Shown in pieces: positions 1 through 6,016 of a DNA stretch of 10,607 bases. The position numbers and the translations under genes were made by a program. Source of the DNA: Selenomonas sp. GTDB lineage: Bacteria; Bacillota; Negativicutes; Selenomonadales; Selenomonadaceae. The notes below the pieces were generated by a model. That model was not told the DNA's origin. It did not search any database and saw only the letters and a program-made list of their open reading frames with translations. Positions within the stretch are counted from its first letter, which is position 1. Each line of letters opens with the position of its first letter. The DNA is taken from contig DOYB01000121.1 in the NCBI GenBank assembly GCA_003518745.1, forward strand, positions 1 to 10,607, read 5' to 3'.

Positions 1-1034
1 CACACGGAAAGACCACTACCACCTCCATGCTTGGAGTGGCGCTGGAGCATGCCGGTATTTCTCCTACCATCATCATAGGCGGCGAGGTGGAGGATCTTGG
101 CACCAATGCGAAGCTTGGGAAGGGAGAATATCTGGTTTCAGAGGCAGATGAGAGCGACGGCTCCTTTCTGAAGCTGAAGCCCCATATCGCGGTGGTTACC
201 AATGTGGAAAACGATCACATGGATCACTATGGCACCATGGATAACATCCGGGCAGCCTTTAAGCAATTCATAGAGAATGTGGACAAGGAAACAGGCTATG
301 CGGTGCTGTGCTTCGAGAACGAAAACCTGAGAAATATTGCCAAGGAAATAGACCGCAGGTATATATCCTACGCAATAAACGAACCGGCAGATTATCAGGC
401 GGCAAATATCGAGACAAGCGGAAATGGAATATCCTTTGACGTTATGCATGGGGAAGAAAAGCTTGGCCATGTGGATCTCAACATCCCGGGACGGCACAAT
501 GTGCTTGACGCAATGGCTGCGGTGGTTACGGGCCTCAGCATCGGAGTCTCCATGGAGGATATGGCAGCAGGACTAGCCATGTTCCATGGGGCAAAGCGCC
601 GCTTCCAGACAAAGGGAAGGGAGCGTGGCGTGTGGATCGTGGACGATTATGCCCATCACCCCACGGAAATAGCCACTACCCTGAAGGCTGCCAAGCAAAC
701 GAAGCCTAAGCGCCTTATCTGCGTGTTCCAGCCCCACCGTTATTCCAGGACGAAACTCTTGCGTGAGGAATTCGGCAATGCCTTTGCGGATGCCGATCTT
801 TTGATACTGACCGATATTTACGCCGCCGGAGAAGCCCCCATAGAGGGGGTTGACGGTAGCACGATATTGAAGGAGGTCACCAAGGCCACAGGACAGAATG
901 TGACATATCTGGAGGACAGGCGTGATATTGCGCAGTATCTTTCATCCATTGTGGAAGAAGGGGATCTGGTCATTACAATGGGAGCCGGAGATGTATACCG
1001 TACCGGAGAGGAATTAAAAGAGCTGTTGAAATGA
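1..1034 (+). CDS. murC: UDP-N-acetylmuramate--L-alanine ligase MurC, 5'-truncated by window edge
   Basis: Cytoplasmic Mur ligase that uses ATP to join L-alanine to UDP-MurNAc, the first amino acid of the peptidoglycan stem peptide. The frame is open from base 3, and the first readable residues, HGKTTTTS, are the end of the Mur-ligase P-loop (GTHGKTTT). The ATG at 27 is therefore internal and the true start lies upstream of the window. Other family signatures follow in order: EADESDGSF, NVENDHMDHY (central domain), GRHNVLDAMA, DDYAHHPTEI, FQPHRYSRT (C-terminal domain) and a terminal GAGD. About 343 residues are present. MurC proteins are usually near 455-460 aa, so roughly the first 110-115 residues are missing. 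The gene ends 79 nt before ddl, with no murB between them. Identity is very secure. Confidence 0.97.
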   Translation, partial: HGKTTTTSMLGVALEHAGISPTIIIGGEVEDLGTNAKLGKGEYLVSEADESDGSFLKLKPHIAVVTNVENDHMDHYGTMDNIRAAFKQFIENVDKETGYAVLCFENENLRNIAKEIDRRYISYAINEPADYQAANIETSGNGISFDVMHGEEKLGHVDLNIPGRHNVLDAMAAVVTGLSIGVSMEDMAAGLAMFHGAKRRFQTKGRERGVWIVDDYAHHPTEIATTLKAAKQTKPKRLICVFQPHRYSRTKLLREEFGNAFADADLLILTDIYAAGEAPIEGVDGSTILKEVTKATGQNVTYLEDRRDIAQYLSSIVEEGDLVITMGAGDVYRTGEELKELLK

Positions 1035-1054
1035 TTTCCCTATGGGTGTATTAT
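1026..1054 (+). promoter_or_regulatory. Candidate sigma-A promoter for ddl, overlapping the murC stop
   Basis: TTGAAA at 1026-1031 (5 of 6 to the -35 consensus) and TATTAT at 1049-1054 (5 of 6 to the -10 consensus) are separated by 17 bp. Transcription would begin near 1061, about 50 nt before the ddl start. The -35 covers the last codons of murC, so ddl could be read both from upstream and from this site. This is called by eye from hexamers and spacing only. Confidence 0.5.
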
Positions 1055-1113
1055 GTACGTTATCATTTCTGTTTGAGGCTTAAATAAGGGCGAAAAGGGA
1101 GAATGTTGCTTTG

Positions 1114-2064
1114 ATGGAACAGGATAAGATAGTTGTGGTCATGGGAGGGCCTTCAACAGAGGCTGAGGTTTCCCGCCGTACCGGTAAGGCTATATTGGAA
1201 GCGCTGCTTTCCAAGGGCTATAACGCTGAGGGGATGGAGCTGGACCCCCTTCATTTTGCGGGGGATATCCGTAAAAGCGGATGCAGCATAGTATTCAACG
1301 CGCTGCACGGAAAATTCGGTGAGGACGGAATGATACAAGGAACCCTTGATATGCTGGGAATTCCCTACACAGGTTCAGGTGTTCTGGCCGCGGCGATAAC
1401 TATGGACAAGGCGGCTTCCAAGCGGATTTTCGTGGCGGAGGGGATTTCCACCCCTAGGGCCCATACTTACCAGCGGTATGAGATGAAGCGGGAGCTTTCA
1501 AAGGAGATTGCAGGGGAGTTTTCCTTCCCGGTGGTGGTAAAGGCGGCATCCCAGGGCTCAAGCATAGGTGTCTACATTGTTGAGGATGTTGCTGAACTCA
1601 GTAAATCGCTGGAGGATGCTTTTTCCTACGATGATGAGGTGCTGGTGGAGGAATTCGTACGCGGGCGGGAGATTACCGTGGCAGTGTGGGGCAATGCTGA
1701 AGAAAAGGAAGCAATGCCCATCATCGAAATTACTACTTTATCCGGACGCTATGATTACAATAGCAAGTACACCAAGGGGGCTTCCACTCATATTGTTCCC
1801 GCGCGCCTTTCGGAAGATAAGACAAGGGAGATTCAGGAGCTGGCGGTGAACACCTTCGCGGCCTGCAGATGCTGCGGCGTTGCAAGAGTGGACATGATGC
1901 TTGATGAAAATGAGGTTCCCTATGTGATTGAAGTCAATTCCGTACCCGGTATGACGGAGACCTCCCTTGTGCCGGATGCGGCCAGAGCCATGGGGATTGA
2001 ATTCCCTGAACTTTGTGAGCGTATCTTGAAGATGGCGGGGTTTCCATTTGCTAATGTGTCGTGA
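1114..2064 (+). CDS. ddl: D-alanine--D-alanine ligase
   Basis: Cytoplasmic ATP-grasp enzyme that joins two D-alanines into the dipeptide added to the peptidoglycan precursor by MurF. The 316-aa length is normal for the family. Visible motifs are GGPSTEAEVS (about residues 11-20), HGKFGEDG, the ATP-grasp stretch VVVKAASQGSSIGV, the omega-loop SKYTKG with K218-Y219, and the metal and product-binding EVNSVPGMTETSLVP from E273. A tyrosine after the omega-loop lysine fits D-Ala-D-Ala specificity. D-Ala-D-Lac ligases have phenylalanine there (family knowledge). AGGGAG at 1096-1101 is 12 nt before this ATG and 9 nt before an adjacent in-frame TTG at 1111, so the start may be one codon earlier. The gene follows murC after a short gap with its own candidate promoter, and a hairpin follows it. 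Confidence 0.96.
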   Translation: MEQDKIVVVMGGPSTEAEVSRRTGKAILEALLSKGYNAEGMELDPLHFAGDIRKSGCSIVFNALHGKFGEDGMIQGTLDMLGIPYTGSGVLAAAITMDKAASKRIFVAEGISTPRAHTYQRYEMKRELSKEIAGEFSFPVVVKAASQGSSIGVYIVEDVAELSKSLEDAFSYDDEVLVEEFVRGREITVAVWGNAEEKEAMPIIEITTLSGRYDYNSKYTKGASTHIVPARLSEDKTREIQELAVNTFAACRCCGVARVDMMLDENEVPYVIEVNSVPGMTETSLVPDAARAMGIEFPELCERILKMAGFPFANVS

Positions 2065-2066
2065 GA

Positions 2067-2119
2067 GAGGACAATGTCCTCCCACCCCGCATATCTCAGG
2101 GGAGGGAGGACATTTTATT
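2067..2119 (+). terminator. Strong hairpin with T-rich tail after ddl; possible attenuator before ftsQ
   Basis: An 11-bp perfect stem (AATGTCCTCCC at 2073-2083 with GGGAGGACATT at 2104-2114) continues inward past an A/A mismatch with CCCC 2085-2088 and GGGG 2099-2102, closing a 10-nt loop. TTTTATT (2113-2119) follows, so it has the form of an intrinsic terminator on the + strand only. The left arm can instead pair upstream: GAGGAC 2067-2072 with GTCCTC 2076-2081, with a 3-nt loop. The two folds exclude each other, as in an attenuator. Whether it stops all transcription, attenuates it or protects mRNA ends cannot be decided from sequence. I see no good promoter between it and ftsQ, which argues for partial read-through. 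Confidence 0.65.
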
Positions 2120-2146
2120 CTTGGTTAACGGAAGGGTGAAATATCC

Positions 2147-2905
2147 ATGCCGAAAGATAATGATGGTATAGGGGAGCGGCCGGAGCATAGAAGGCGAAGT
2201 ACAAGCCGGTTGTTTAAGGGATTTCTTTTCTTCGTGATTTGCAGCAGTATCCTTGGAATCATAGTTTACTCCCCGATTTTTGTGCTGCGCGAAGTGCAGG
2301 TCAGCGGCAATAGATATGTTTCAAAGGAAGCGGTGACCGATATTGCGGGTGTATACTACGGAGAACCCATGTTCCGACTTGAAACGGACGAGGTAGCGAA
2401 GCGCCTGCTGAAGGATCTGCGCTTTGAGGATGTAGTGGTAAGGCGGCGCCTGCCGAATATACTGGATATTATGGTAAAGGAACGGATGCCTGTAGCGACT
2501 ATGGCATGCGAATATGGATACATTGATATAGATCGACAGGGAAAGGTTTTGGACAGCTACCGTACCCTTAAGAATATGCCGATACCAATGCTGACAGGCG
2601 TGGAGGCCAGGGATGTGTACATCGGTGATAATGTTACCGATGAGTCGGTCAAGAACGCGGTTAATTTTCTGCAGCATTTGGATGAAGCGTCCATCAATCA
2701 GATTTCCGAGGTTTCAATTGTAACGCCTGATTACATGATAGCATATACCACACAGTCCATACCTATACGACTTGGGAACGCGGAACGGATAGAGGAAAAG
2801 GCCAGACTTACGGAGGACTTTCTGCGGGACTTGAACCAGAATCCTTACCCTGTTGAATATGTGGATTTTAACTATACGACTCCCTTCATCAAGTTAGGGA
2901 AATAG
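2147..2905 (+). CDS. ftsQ: Cell division protein FtsQ/DivIB
   Basis: Bitopic membrane protein of the divisome that forms a complex with FtsB/DivIC and FtsL and helps control septal peptidoglycan synthesis. The 252-aa chain has a short basic cytoplasmic tail (RRR at 15-17), one membrane span at about 25-42, and an extracytoplasmic POTRA domain at about 46-115. The POTRA domain begins FVLREVQVSGNRYVS, the family hallmark, and includes VVRRRLPNILDIMVKERMP. A beta domain runs to the C-terminus. The ATG at 2147 is preceded by AAGGGTG at 2132-2138. It lies 82 nt after ddl, past the hairpin, and 12 nt before the DUF881 gene. Length and layout fit the family. The name divIB is equally valid in Gram-positive nomenclature. 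Confidence 0.93.
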   Translation: MPKDNDGIGERPEHRRRSTSRLFKGFLFFVICSSILGIIVYSPIFVLREVQVSGNRYVSKEAVTDIAGVYYGEPMFRLETDEVAKRLLKDLRFEDVVVRRRLPNILDIMVKERMPVATMACEYGYIDIDRQGKVLDSYRTLKNMPIPMLTGVEARDVYIGDNVTDESVKNAVNFLQHLDEASINQISEVSIVTPDYMIAYTTQSIPIRLGNAERIEEKARLTEDFLRDLNQNPYPVEYVDFNYTTPFIKLGK

Positions 2906-2917
2906 AGGCGAAATAAA

Positions 2918-3610
2918 ATGAATAAGATACTTCATGGGAGCTGGTCCATTGCCTGTGTGTGCATGGTTTTGGGTTTCATGCTGGCCGTGCAGTTCAGGAC
3001 CACACAGGTTATAAACGAGAGTGTGCCTCACCAGAGAATCGAGGAGATGTCAGCCCGCCTGCTTCAGACGGAGGAGGAAAGGGATGATCTCAAGGAAGAA
3101 CTGGAAAAGGTGCGCAAAGAGGGGGCGGGTGTGCCTACCACTGCTGAGCTTCGTCTTCGGGCGGGCGTTACGCCATTGGAGGGTGAAGGCGTCATAGTGA
3201 AGATAGATGACAGCAGCGCAAGCTCTAAGTCAGGTGAGAATCCGAATCTCTATCTGGTTCATGACGATGACCTGCTCAGGGTTATAAATGAGCTCAGGGC
3301 GGCCGGGGCTGAGGCCGTTTCCGTCAATGGGCAGCGGTTGATCGGTACGTCTGAGATACGCTGCGCGGGACCGACACTCTCTGTGAATAACGTACGTTCA
3401 GCCCCACCCTTTATCATTCATGCCATAGGAGACAAGAAGGCCCTTGAAGGAGCCATCAAGATGAGGGGCGGTGTAGCGGAAACCTTGAAGGTCTGGGGTA
3501 TTCTGGTGGAGGTTACGGTCGAGGATAAGGTTTATGTACCTGCCTACAAGGGAACAACAAGGCACACCTATGCCAGCGAAACTACGGAAAAGGAGGCTGA
3601 GGTTCGGTGA
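2918..3610 (+). CDS. DUF881 (UPF0749, YlxW/YlxX-like) membrane protein
   Basis: Member of the DUF881 family, which sits beside division genes in Bacillota and Actinobacteria. Its biochemical role is not established. The 230-aa chain has one N-terminal membrane segment (about residues 9-26) and then a charged heptad-like stretch (about 34-70, with EEERDDLKEELEKVRKE) that looks like a short coiled coil. The DUF881 globular domain follows, with LRAGVTPLEGEGVIVKIDD, NLYLVHDDDLLRVINELRAAGAEAVSVNGQRL, and FIIHAIGDKKALEGAIKMRGG. Most of it should lie outside the cytoplasmic membrane. B. subtilis has two paralogues (ylxW, ylxX) in the corresponding place and this window has one. The start follows ftsQ by 12 nt with a weak GAGG site, and its stop codon overlaps the next start (GTGA). 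A divisome-linked role is inferred from context only. Confidence 0.88.
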   Translation: MNKILHGSWSIACVCMVLGFMLAVQFRTTQVINESVPHQRIEEMSARLLQTEEERDDLKEELEKVRKEGAGVPTTAELRLRAGVTPLEGEGVIVKIDDSSASSKSGENPNLYLVHDDDLLRVINELRAAGAEAVSVNGQRLIGTSEIRCAGPTLSVNNVRSAPPFIIHAIGDKKALEGAIKMRGGVAETLKVWGILVEVTVEDKVYVPAYKGTTRHTYASETTEKEAEVR

Positions 3611-3942
3611 TTAAGCCATTGCTTGGTTTACTGGCAGGCATATTGATCGGCTCATTTTCAACCATCAGTATCCCGCATGATTATGCAAAACTCTTTTCCG
3701 TAGCCCTGCTGGCAGCATTGGATTCCGTATTCGGAGGCTTGAAGGCAACGGTAGATGATAAGTTCGATAACACGGTGTTTGTAACCGGCTTCTTCACGAA
3801 TGCTCTCCTTGCCGCGTTCCTCGTTTATGTGGGGGATCGTCTGGGAATCGATCTTTATTATGTGGCTCTGCTGACTTTTGGACTTAGGATATTCAAGAAC
3901 CTTGCCATTCTTCGCAGGCATTTGCTGAAAAAGTTCAGTTGA
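3607..3942 (+). CDS. sbp: Small basic family protein (DUF1290, Sbp)
   Basis: Short integral membrane protein of 111 aa, matching the Bacillota small basic protein family encoded just before ftsA or ftsZ. Its function is unknown. Hydrophobic segments are visible at about residues 3-21, 28-45, 58-75 and 83-95, so three or four membrane spans are likely. The stretch ALLAALDSVFGGLKA and the basic C-terminal end (LRIFKNLAILRRHLLKK) are typical of the family. It starts with GTG at 3607, sharing four bases with the DUF881 stop (GTGA), which implies translational coupling. B. subtilis has ylxW-ylxX-sbp-ftsA-ftsZ; here sbp is followed by ftsZ with no ftsA. Family assignment is firm, function is not known. 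Confidence 0.9.
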   Translation: MIKPLLGLLAGILIGSFSTISIPHDYAKLFSVALLAALDSVFGGLKATVDDKFDNTVFVTGFFTNALLAAFLVYVGDRLGIDLYYVALLTFGLRIFKNLAILRRHLLKKFS

Positions 3943-3954
3943 TACTGTTTTTTT
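3928..3954 (+). terminator. Weak candidate terminator at the end of the small basic protein gene
   Basis: A run of seven T (3948-3954) is preceded by CAGT 3936-3939 and ACTG 3944-3947 around a TGAT loop. The A-run 3928-3932 could extend the stem against the T-run past a two-base bulge. The hairpin is weak and overlaps the stop codon. It would separate the ftsQ-DUF881-sbp transcript from ftsZ, but read-through is likely. Confidence 0.3.
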
Positions 3955-3955
3955 G

Positions 3956-3994
3956 CAAATTCCATAAATATTTGTGGACAGGCTATGGAATTTG
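3956..3994. repeat. 11-bp perfect inverted repeat upstream of ftsZ, operator-like
   Basis: CAAATTCCATA (3956-3966) and its exact reverse complement TATGGAATTTG (3984-3994) flank a 17-nt spacer. The spacer holds the -35 hexamer of the first ftsZ promoter candidate, and the right arm lies in that promoter's -35/-10 gap. No T-run follows on either strand in the proper position, so it does not look like a terminator. It may be a binding site for a dimeric regulator, with half-site centres 28 bp apart, or an RNA stem-loop in read-through transcripts. The regulator is unknown. Confidence 0.55.
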
Positions 3995-4003
3995 ACATAA
4001 AAT
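3975..4003 (+). promoter_or_regulatory. Candidate ftsZ promoter P1
   Basis: TGGACA at 3975-3980 (5 of 6) and TAAAAT at 3998-4003 (5 of 6) are spaced by exactly 17 bp. Transcription would begin near 4010, giving a leader of about 68 nt. It lies inside and next to the inverted repeat at 3956-3994. Called by eye. Confidence 0.55.
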
Positions 4004-4005
4004 GG

Positions 4006-4014
4006 TGATAAAAT
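4006..4014 (+). promoter_or_regulatory. Candidate ftsZ promoter P2 (extended -10)
   Basis: TGA-TAAAAT at 4006-4014 is an extended -10 element (TGn followed by a 5-of-6 hexamer), 11 bp downstream of the P1 -10. The -35 at 17-bp spacing, TGGAAT 3986-3991, matches only 3 of 6, as is usual for extended -10 promoters. The perfect TTGACA at 3992-3997 is too close to serve this -10. The leader would be about 57 nt. Confidence 0.35.
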
Positions 4015-4063
4015 GTGTAAGTATTTTTGTATCGAAGTATATCTTTTTATGGATTTGTCCGTG

Positions 4064-4069
4064 AGGAGG
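4064..4069 (+). promoter_or_regulatory. Ribosome binding site that fixes the ftsZ start
   Basis: AGGAGG lies 8 nt before the GTG at 4078. An in-frame TTG at 4027 would add 17 residues (through FYGFVREEDNIV) unlike FtsZ N-termini and would place this site inside the coding region, so GTG 4078 is preferred. Confidence 0.85.
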
Positions 4070-4077
4070 ATAATATA

Positions 4078-5265
4078 GTGTTAGATTTTGATGACGATGA
4101 AATAATGGATCAGTTTGCGAGGATTAAGGTCATCGGCGTTGGCGGCGGCGGAAGCAACGCGGTAAATCGCATGATAGACTTTGGTCTGGAGGGTGTTGAT
4201 TTTATCGCTGTCAACACAGATGCCCAGGCGCTTTTGAAGGCTAAGGCACAGAAACGCATGCAGATTGGTGAGAAGCTGACCAGGGGACTCGGTGCTGGCG
4301 CGCGTCCTGAAATCGGTGAGAAGGCCGCTCAGGAGAGCAGGGAGGAGCTTCTGGATGCTCTGCGCGGCGCGGATATGGTGTTTATTACGGCAGGTATGGG
4401 AGGCGGTACCGGAACCGGAGCTGCTCCTGTGGTGGCTGAGTGTGCCCGTGAGATTGGCGCATTGACAGTGGGTGTCGTTACACGTCCATTTACATTTGAG
4501 GGACCGAAGCGCAAGAAGAATGCCGATCTTGGAATCGAGAATCTGAGGAAGCATGTGGACAGTATCATTACCATACCCAATGACCGCCTTCTTCAGGTGG
4601 TGGACAAGAAGACTCCTATGACCGAGGCCTTTAAGACTGCTGATGACGTACTTCGCCAGGGAGTCAAGGGTATTTCTGATTTGATTGCGGTGCCCGGGCT
4701 TGTCAACCTGGATTTTGCTGACGTGAAGTCTGTAATGAGCAACGCGGGCTCAGCGCTGATGGGAATCGGAGAGGCAACCGGGGAGAACGCGGCAGTGGAT
4801 GCGGCTAAGGAGGCCATTACCTCACCGCTTCTTGAGACCAGCATAAAGGGTGCCCGTGGTGTGATTATCAATATTACAGGTGCTGCTGACACGCTGACCA
4901 TGATGGAGGTCAATGAAGCCTCTGTAACAATTCAGGAATCTGCTGATCCCGATGCCAATATAATCTTTGGCGCGGCCCTTGATGATTCTATGGGGGATAT
5001 GGTTCGTGTCACCGTTATTGCGACAGGCTTCGATGCCCCGAAGATTCAAGGCGCCCAGGGAATGCAAGGCATGCAGGGTATGCAGGGAATGCAAGGCGGC
5101 AATATGAATGGGCCTATTGATATGCCGCAGATGCCGTCCTTTGGGTTCGGCGGCTTCGGGCAGGTGAACCAGCAGCCTCCGGCAGAGCCGGCGCAGCGTC
5201 CGGTTGATCCTATGGAAGATGGCCAGGGCGTGATAGATATCCCAATCTGGATGCGCAGGAAATGA
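4078..5265 (+). CDS. ftsZ: Cell division protein FtsZ
   Basis: Tubulin-like GTPase that polymerises into the Z-ring at midcell and recruits the divisome. The 395-aa chain from GTG 4078 has every expected element: the N-terminal GVGGGGSNAVNRM (about 20-32), the tubulin signature GGGTGTG (108-114), and the T7 loop NLDFADV with N210, D212 and D215, which supplies catalysis to the next subunit. The core ends near VIATGFD (about 316). The linker that follows is rich in Gln, Gly, Met and Pro and contains a tandem Gly-X-Gln repeat. The C-terminal conserved peptide is DIPIWMRRK (387-395), the docking site for membrane anchors such as FtsA and SepF. The gene has its own promoter candidates and terminator, so it may be expressed apart from the upstream division genes. 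Identity is certain. Confidence 0.99.
   Translation: MLDFDDDEIMDQFARIKVIGVGGGGSNAVNRMIDFGLEGVDFIAVNTDAQALLKAKAQKRMQIGEKLTRGLGAGARPEIGEKAAQESREELLDALRGADMVFITAGMGGGTGTGAAPVVAECAREIGALTVGVVTRPFTFEGPKRKKNADLGIENLRKHVDSIITIPNDRLLQVVDKKTPMTEAFKTADDVLRQGVKGISDLIAVPGLVNLDFADVKSVMSNAGSALMGIGEATGENAAVDAAKEAITSPLLETSIKGARGVIINITGAADTLTMMEVNEASVTIQESADPDANIIFGAALDDSMGDMVRVTVIATGFDAPKIQGAQGMQGMQGMQGMQGGNMNGPIDMPQMPSFGFGGFGQVNQQPPAEPAQRPVDPMEDGQGVIDIPIWMRRK
5050..5094 (+). repeat. Tandem 9-nt repeat coding Gly-X-Gln units in the FtsZ linker
   Basis: Five consecutive 9-nt units encode GAQ then GMQ four times (FtsZ residues 325-339). The GMQ units use variant codons (GGA/GGC/GGT, CAA/CAG), with units 2 and 5 identical, so the array is not a freshly slipped exact repeat. 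Copy-number change would stay in frame and would alter linker length by three residues per unit. Confidence 0.9.
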
Positions 5266-5272
5266 TTAATAT

Positions 5273-5300
5273 AAGCACGCCCTATAGGCGTGCTTTTGTT
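5273..5300 (+). terminator. Intrinsic terminator after ftsZ
   Basis: A 9-bp perfect stem, AAGCACGCC 5273-5281 with GGCGTGCTT 5287-5295, closes a 5-nt loop and runs into TTTTGTT. It begins 7 nt after the ftsZ stop and closes the ftsZ transcript. Confidence 0.9.
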
Positions 5301-5338
5301 ATGGGGCAGTTTATATACTTTTGTGAATAGGTGGGGCA

Positions 5339-5842
5339 ATGAAGAAACTAGCGGGAATGATGGCGGTGTTTTTGCTTTGCGTGGCAGTGATGATAATGCC
5401 CTGCGGCGCGGCAAAGATGACACCCACGATGGACGGCACCCTTGACAAGGCCCAGGTTGCCTTGGGAGGTGTGCATCCGGGAGACACGATGGAACAGGTA
5501 ATGGCCATTTACGGGGAAGCGCCAAAGAAGGAAAGCGCGTCACATGGCATGGAGGTGCACTCCTATGAGGAGGGATCCTTCATCATAACCTATGAATGGA
5601 GAAAAGTGAAAAATATTTTGTGCCTCGGTGACGGCAATAAAATGACACCTGACAATGTTATGATGTGGGAAGACGAGTCTCGATTGGCAGAGGTCTATGG
5701 AATGGCGAGTCAGGTGGAGGAGCATGAGGACGGGCGCATCGCCTATGTTTACTGGGGAAATGTTACCGCGCCCTTTCAGTATATAATATTTACTACGGTA
5801 AATGGCTCTATAGCTCAGATTTCATGTGGAAAGGCCTATTAA
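5339..5842 (+). CDS. Secreted protein of unknown function with two similar halves
   Basis: I do not recognise this 167-aa protein by name. It begins MKK, has a hydrophobic segment at about residues 5-21 and a likely signal-peptidase I site near CGAA/KM (about 25), so it should be exported. C22 has no convincing lipobox before it. The mature part seems to hold two related units: residues 47-95 (PGDTMEQVMAIYGEAP, ending KNILC95) and about 104-163 (DESRLAEVYGMAS, ending AQISC163). Each is a helix plus YG followed by beta-type sequence. The motif style (G-D-T-x2-V-x3-YG-x-P) recalls BamE/SmpA-OmlA-like periplasmic folds, but this is only a resemblance. The start follows AGGTGG (5329-5334) with short spacing. 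It stands alone between the ftsZ terminator and the argC promoter. TATACT at 5314-5319 could be a -10, but no good -35 is visible. Confidence 0.75.
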   Translation: MKKLAGMMAVFLLCVAVMIMPCGAAKMTPTMDGTLDKAQVALGGVHPGDTMEQVMAIYGEAPKKESASHGMEVHSYEEGSFIITYEWRKVKNILCLGDGNKMTPDNVMMWEDESRLAEVYGMASQVEEHEDGRIAYVYWGNVTAPFQYIIFTTVNGSIAQISCGKAY

Positions 5843-5932
5843 AGCGGAATCTGCGGGCGAAGGAGCATTGAACTGATCGAGAAATTGATAAGGGCGGAAA
5901 CTGGCGACTCGGTTATTTTCTGTCGGATACAC

Positions 5933-5961
5933 TAGAATTCCCAAGGTAATTGCGTTATAAT
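5933..5961 (+). promoter_or_regulatory. Candidate promoter for the argC operon
   Basis: A perfect -10, TATAAT 5956-5961, has TAGAAT 5933-5938 (3 of 6) at 17-bp spacing. The leader would be about 49 nt. A short dyad, TAATT 5947-5951 and AATTA 5959-5963, covers the -10 and could be an operator half-site pair. It is too short to assign to ArgR, and no clear ARG box is visible. The rest of the 174-nt gap between 5842 and argC shows only a weak hairpin (5899-5914) and no gene. Confidence 0.45.
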
Positions 5962-5983
5962 TAGGTGGATTTTCAAGATATTT

Positions 5984-5998
5984 TGCGGAATAACCGCA
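5984..5998 (+). other. Small hairpin in the argC leader
   Basis: TGCGG 5984-5988 pairs with CCGCA 5994-5998 around AATAA, ending 5 nt before the purine-rich ribosome site. It may tune translation or may be chance. It is too short for a firm claim. Confidence 0.25.
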
Positions 5999-6003
5999 TG
6001 ATT

Positions 6004-6011
6004 GGGAGGAG
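6004..6011 (+). promoter_or_regulatory. Ribosome binding site that fixes the argC start
   Basis: GGGAGGAG lies just before the ATG at 6017. An in-frame TTG at 6002 would add five residues (MGGDV) made from the ribosome site itself, so it is rejected in favour of ATG 6017, which gives the family-typical MKVSVLGATGYAG. Confidence 0.85.
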
Positions 6012-6016
6012 ACGTA

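Noticed and set aside
27..29. ATG 27 as the murC start
   Set aside because: The same frame is open to base 3 and encodes the Mur-ligase P-loop directly before it, so this Met is internal.
4027..4077. N-terminal extension of FtsZ from TTG 4027
   Set aside because: AGGAGG at 4064-4069 points to GTG 4078, the extra residues are not FtsZ-like, and the TTG lies only 12-23 nt from the proposed -10 boxes.
5890..5908. AGGGCGGAAACTGGCGA, loosely like a T-box (AGGGTGGNACCGCG) before argC
   Set aside because: It has mismatches and an insertion, there is too little non-coding sequence upstream for a stem I (48 nt after the preceding stop), and the best argC promoter lies downstream of it.
5899..5914. 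Hairpin AACTG/CGGTT followed by ATTTTC as a terminator of the secreted-protein gene
   Set aside because: It has only five pairs including a G-T wobble and a short T-run, so it is not convincing.
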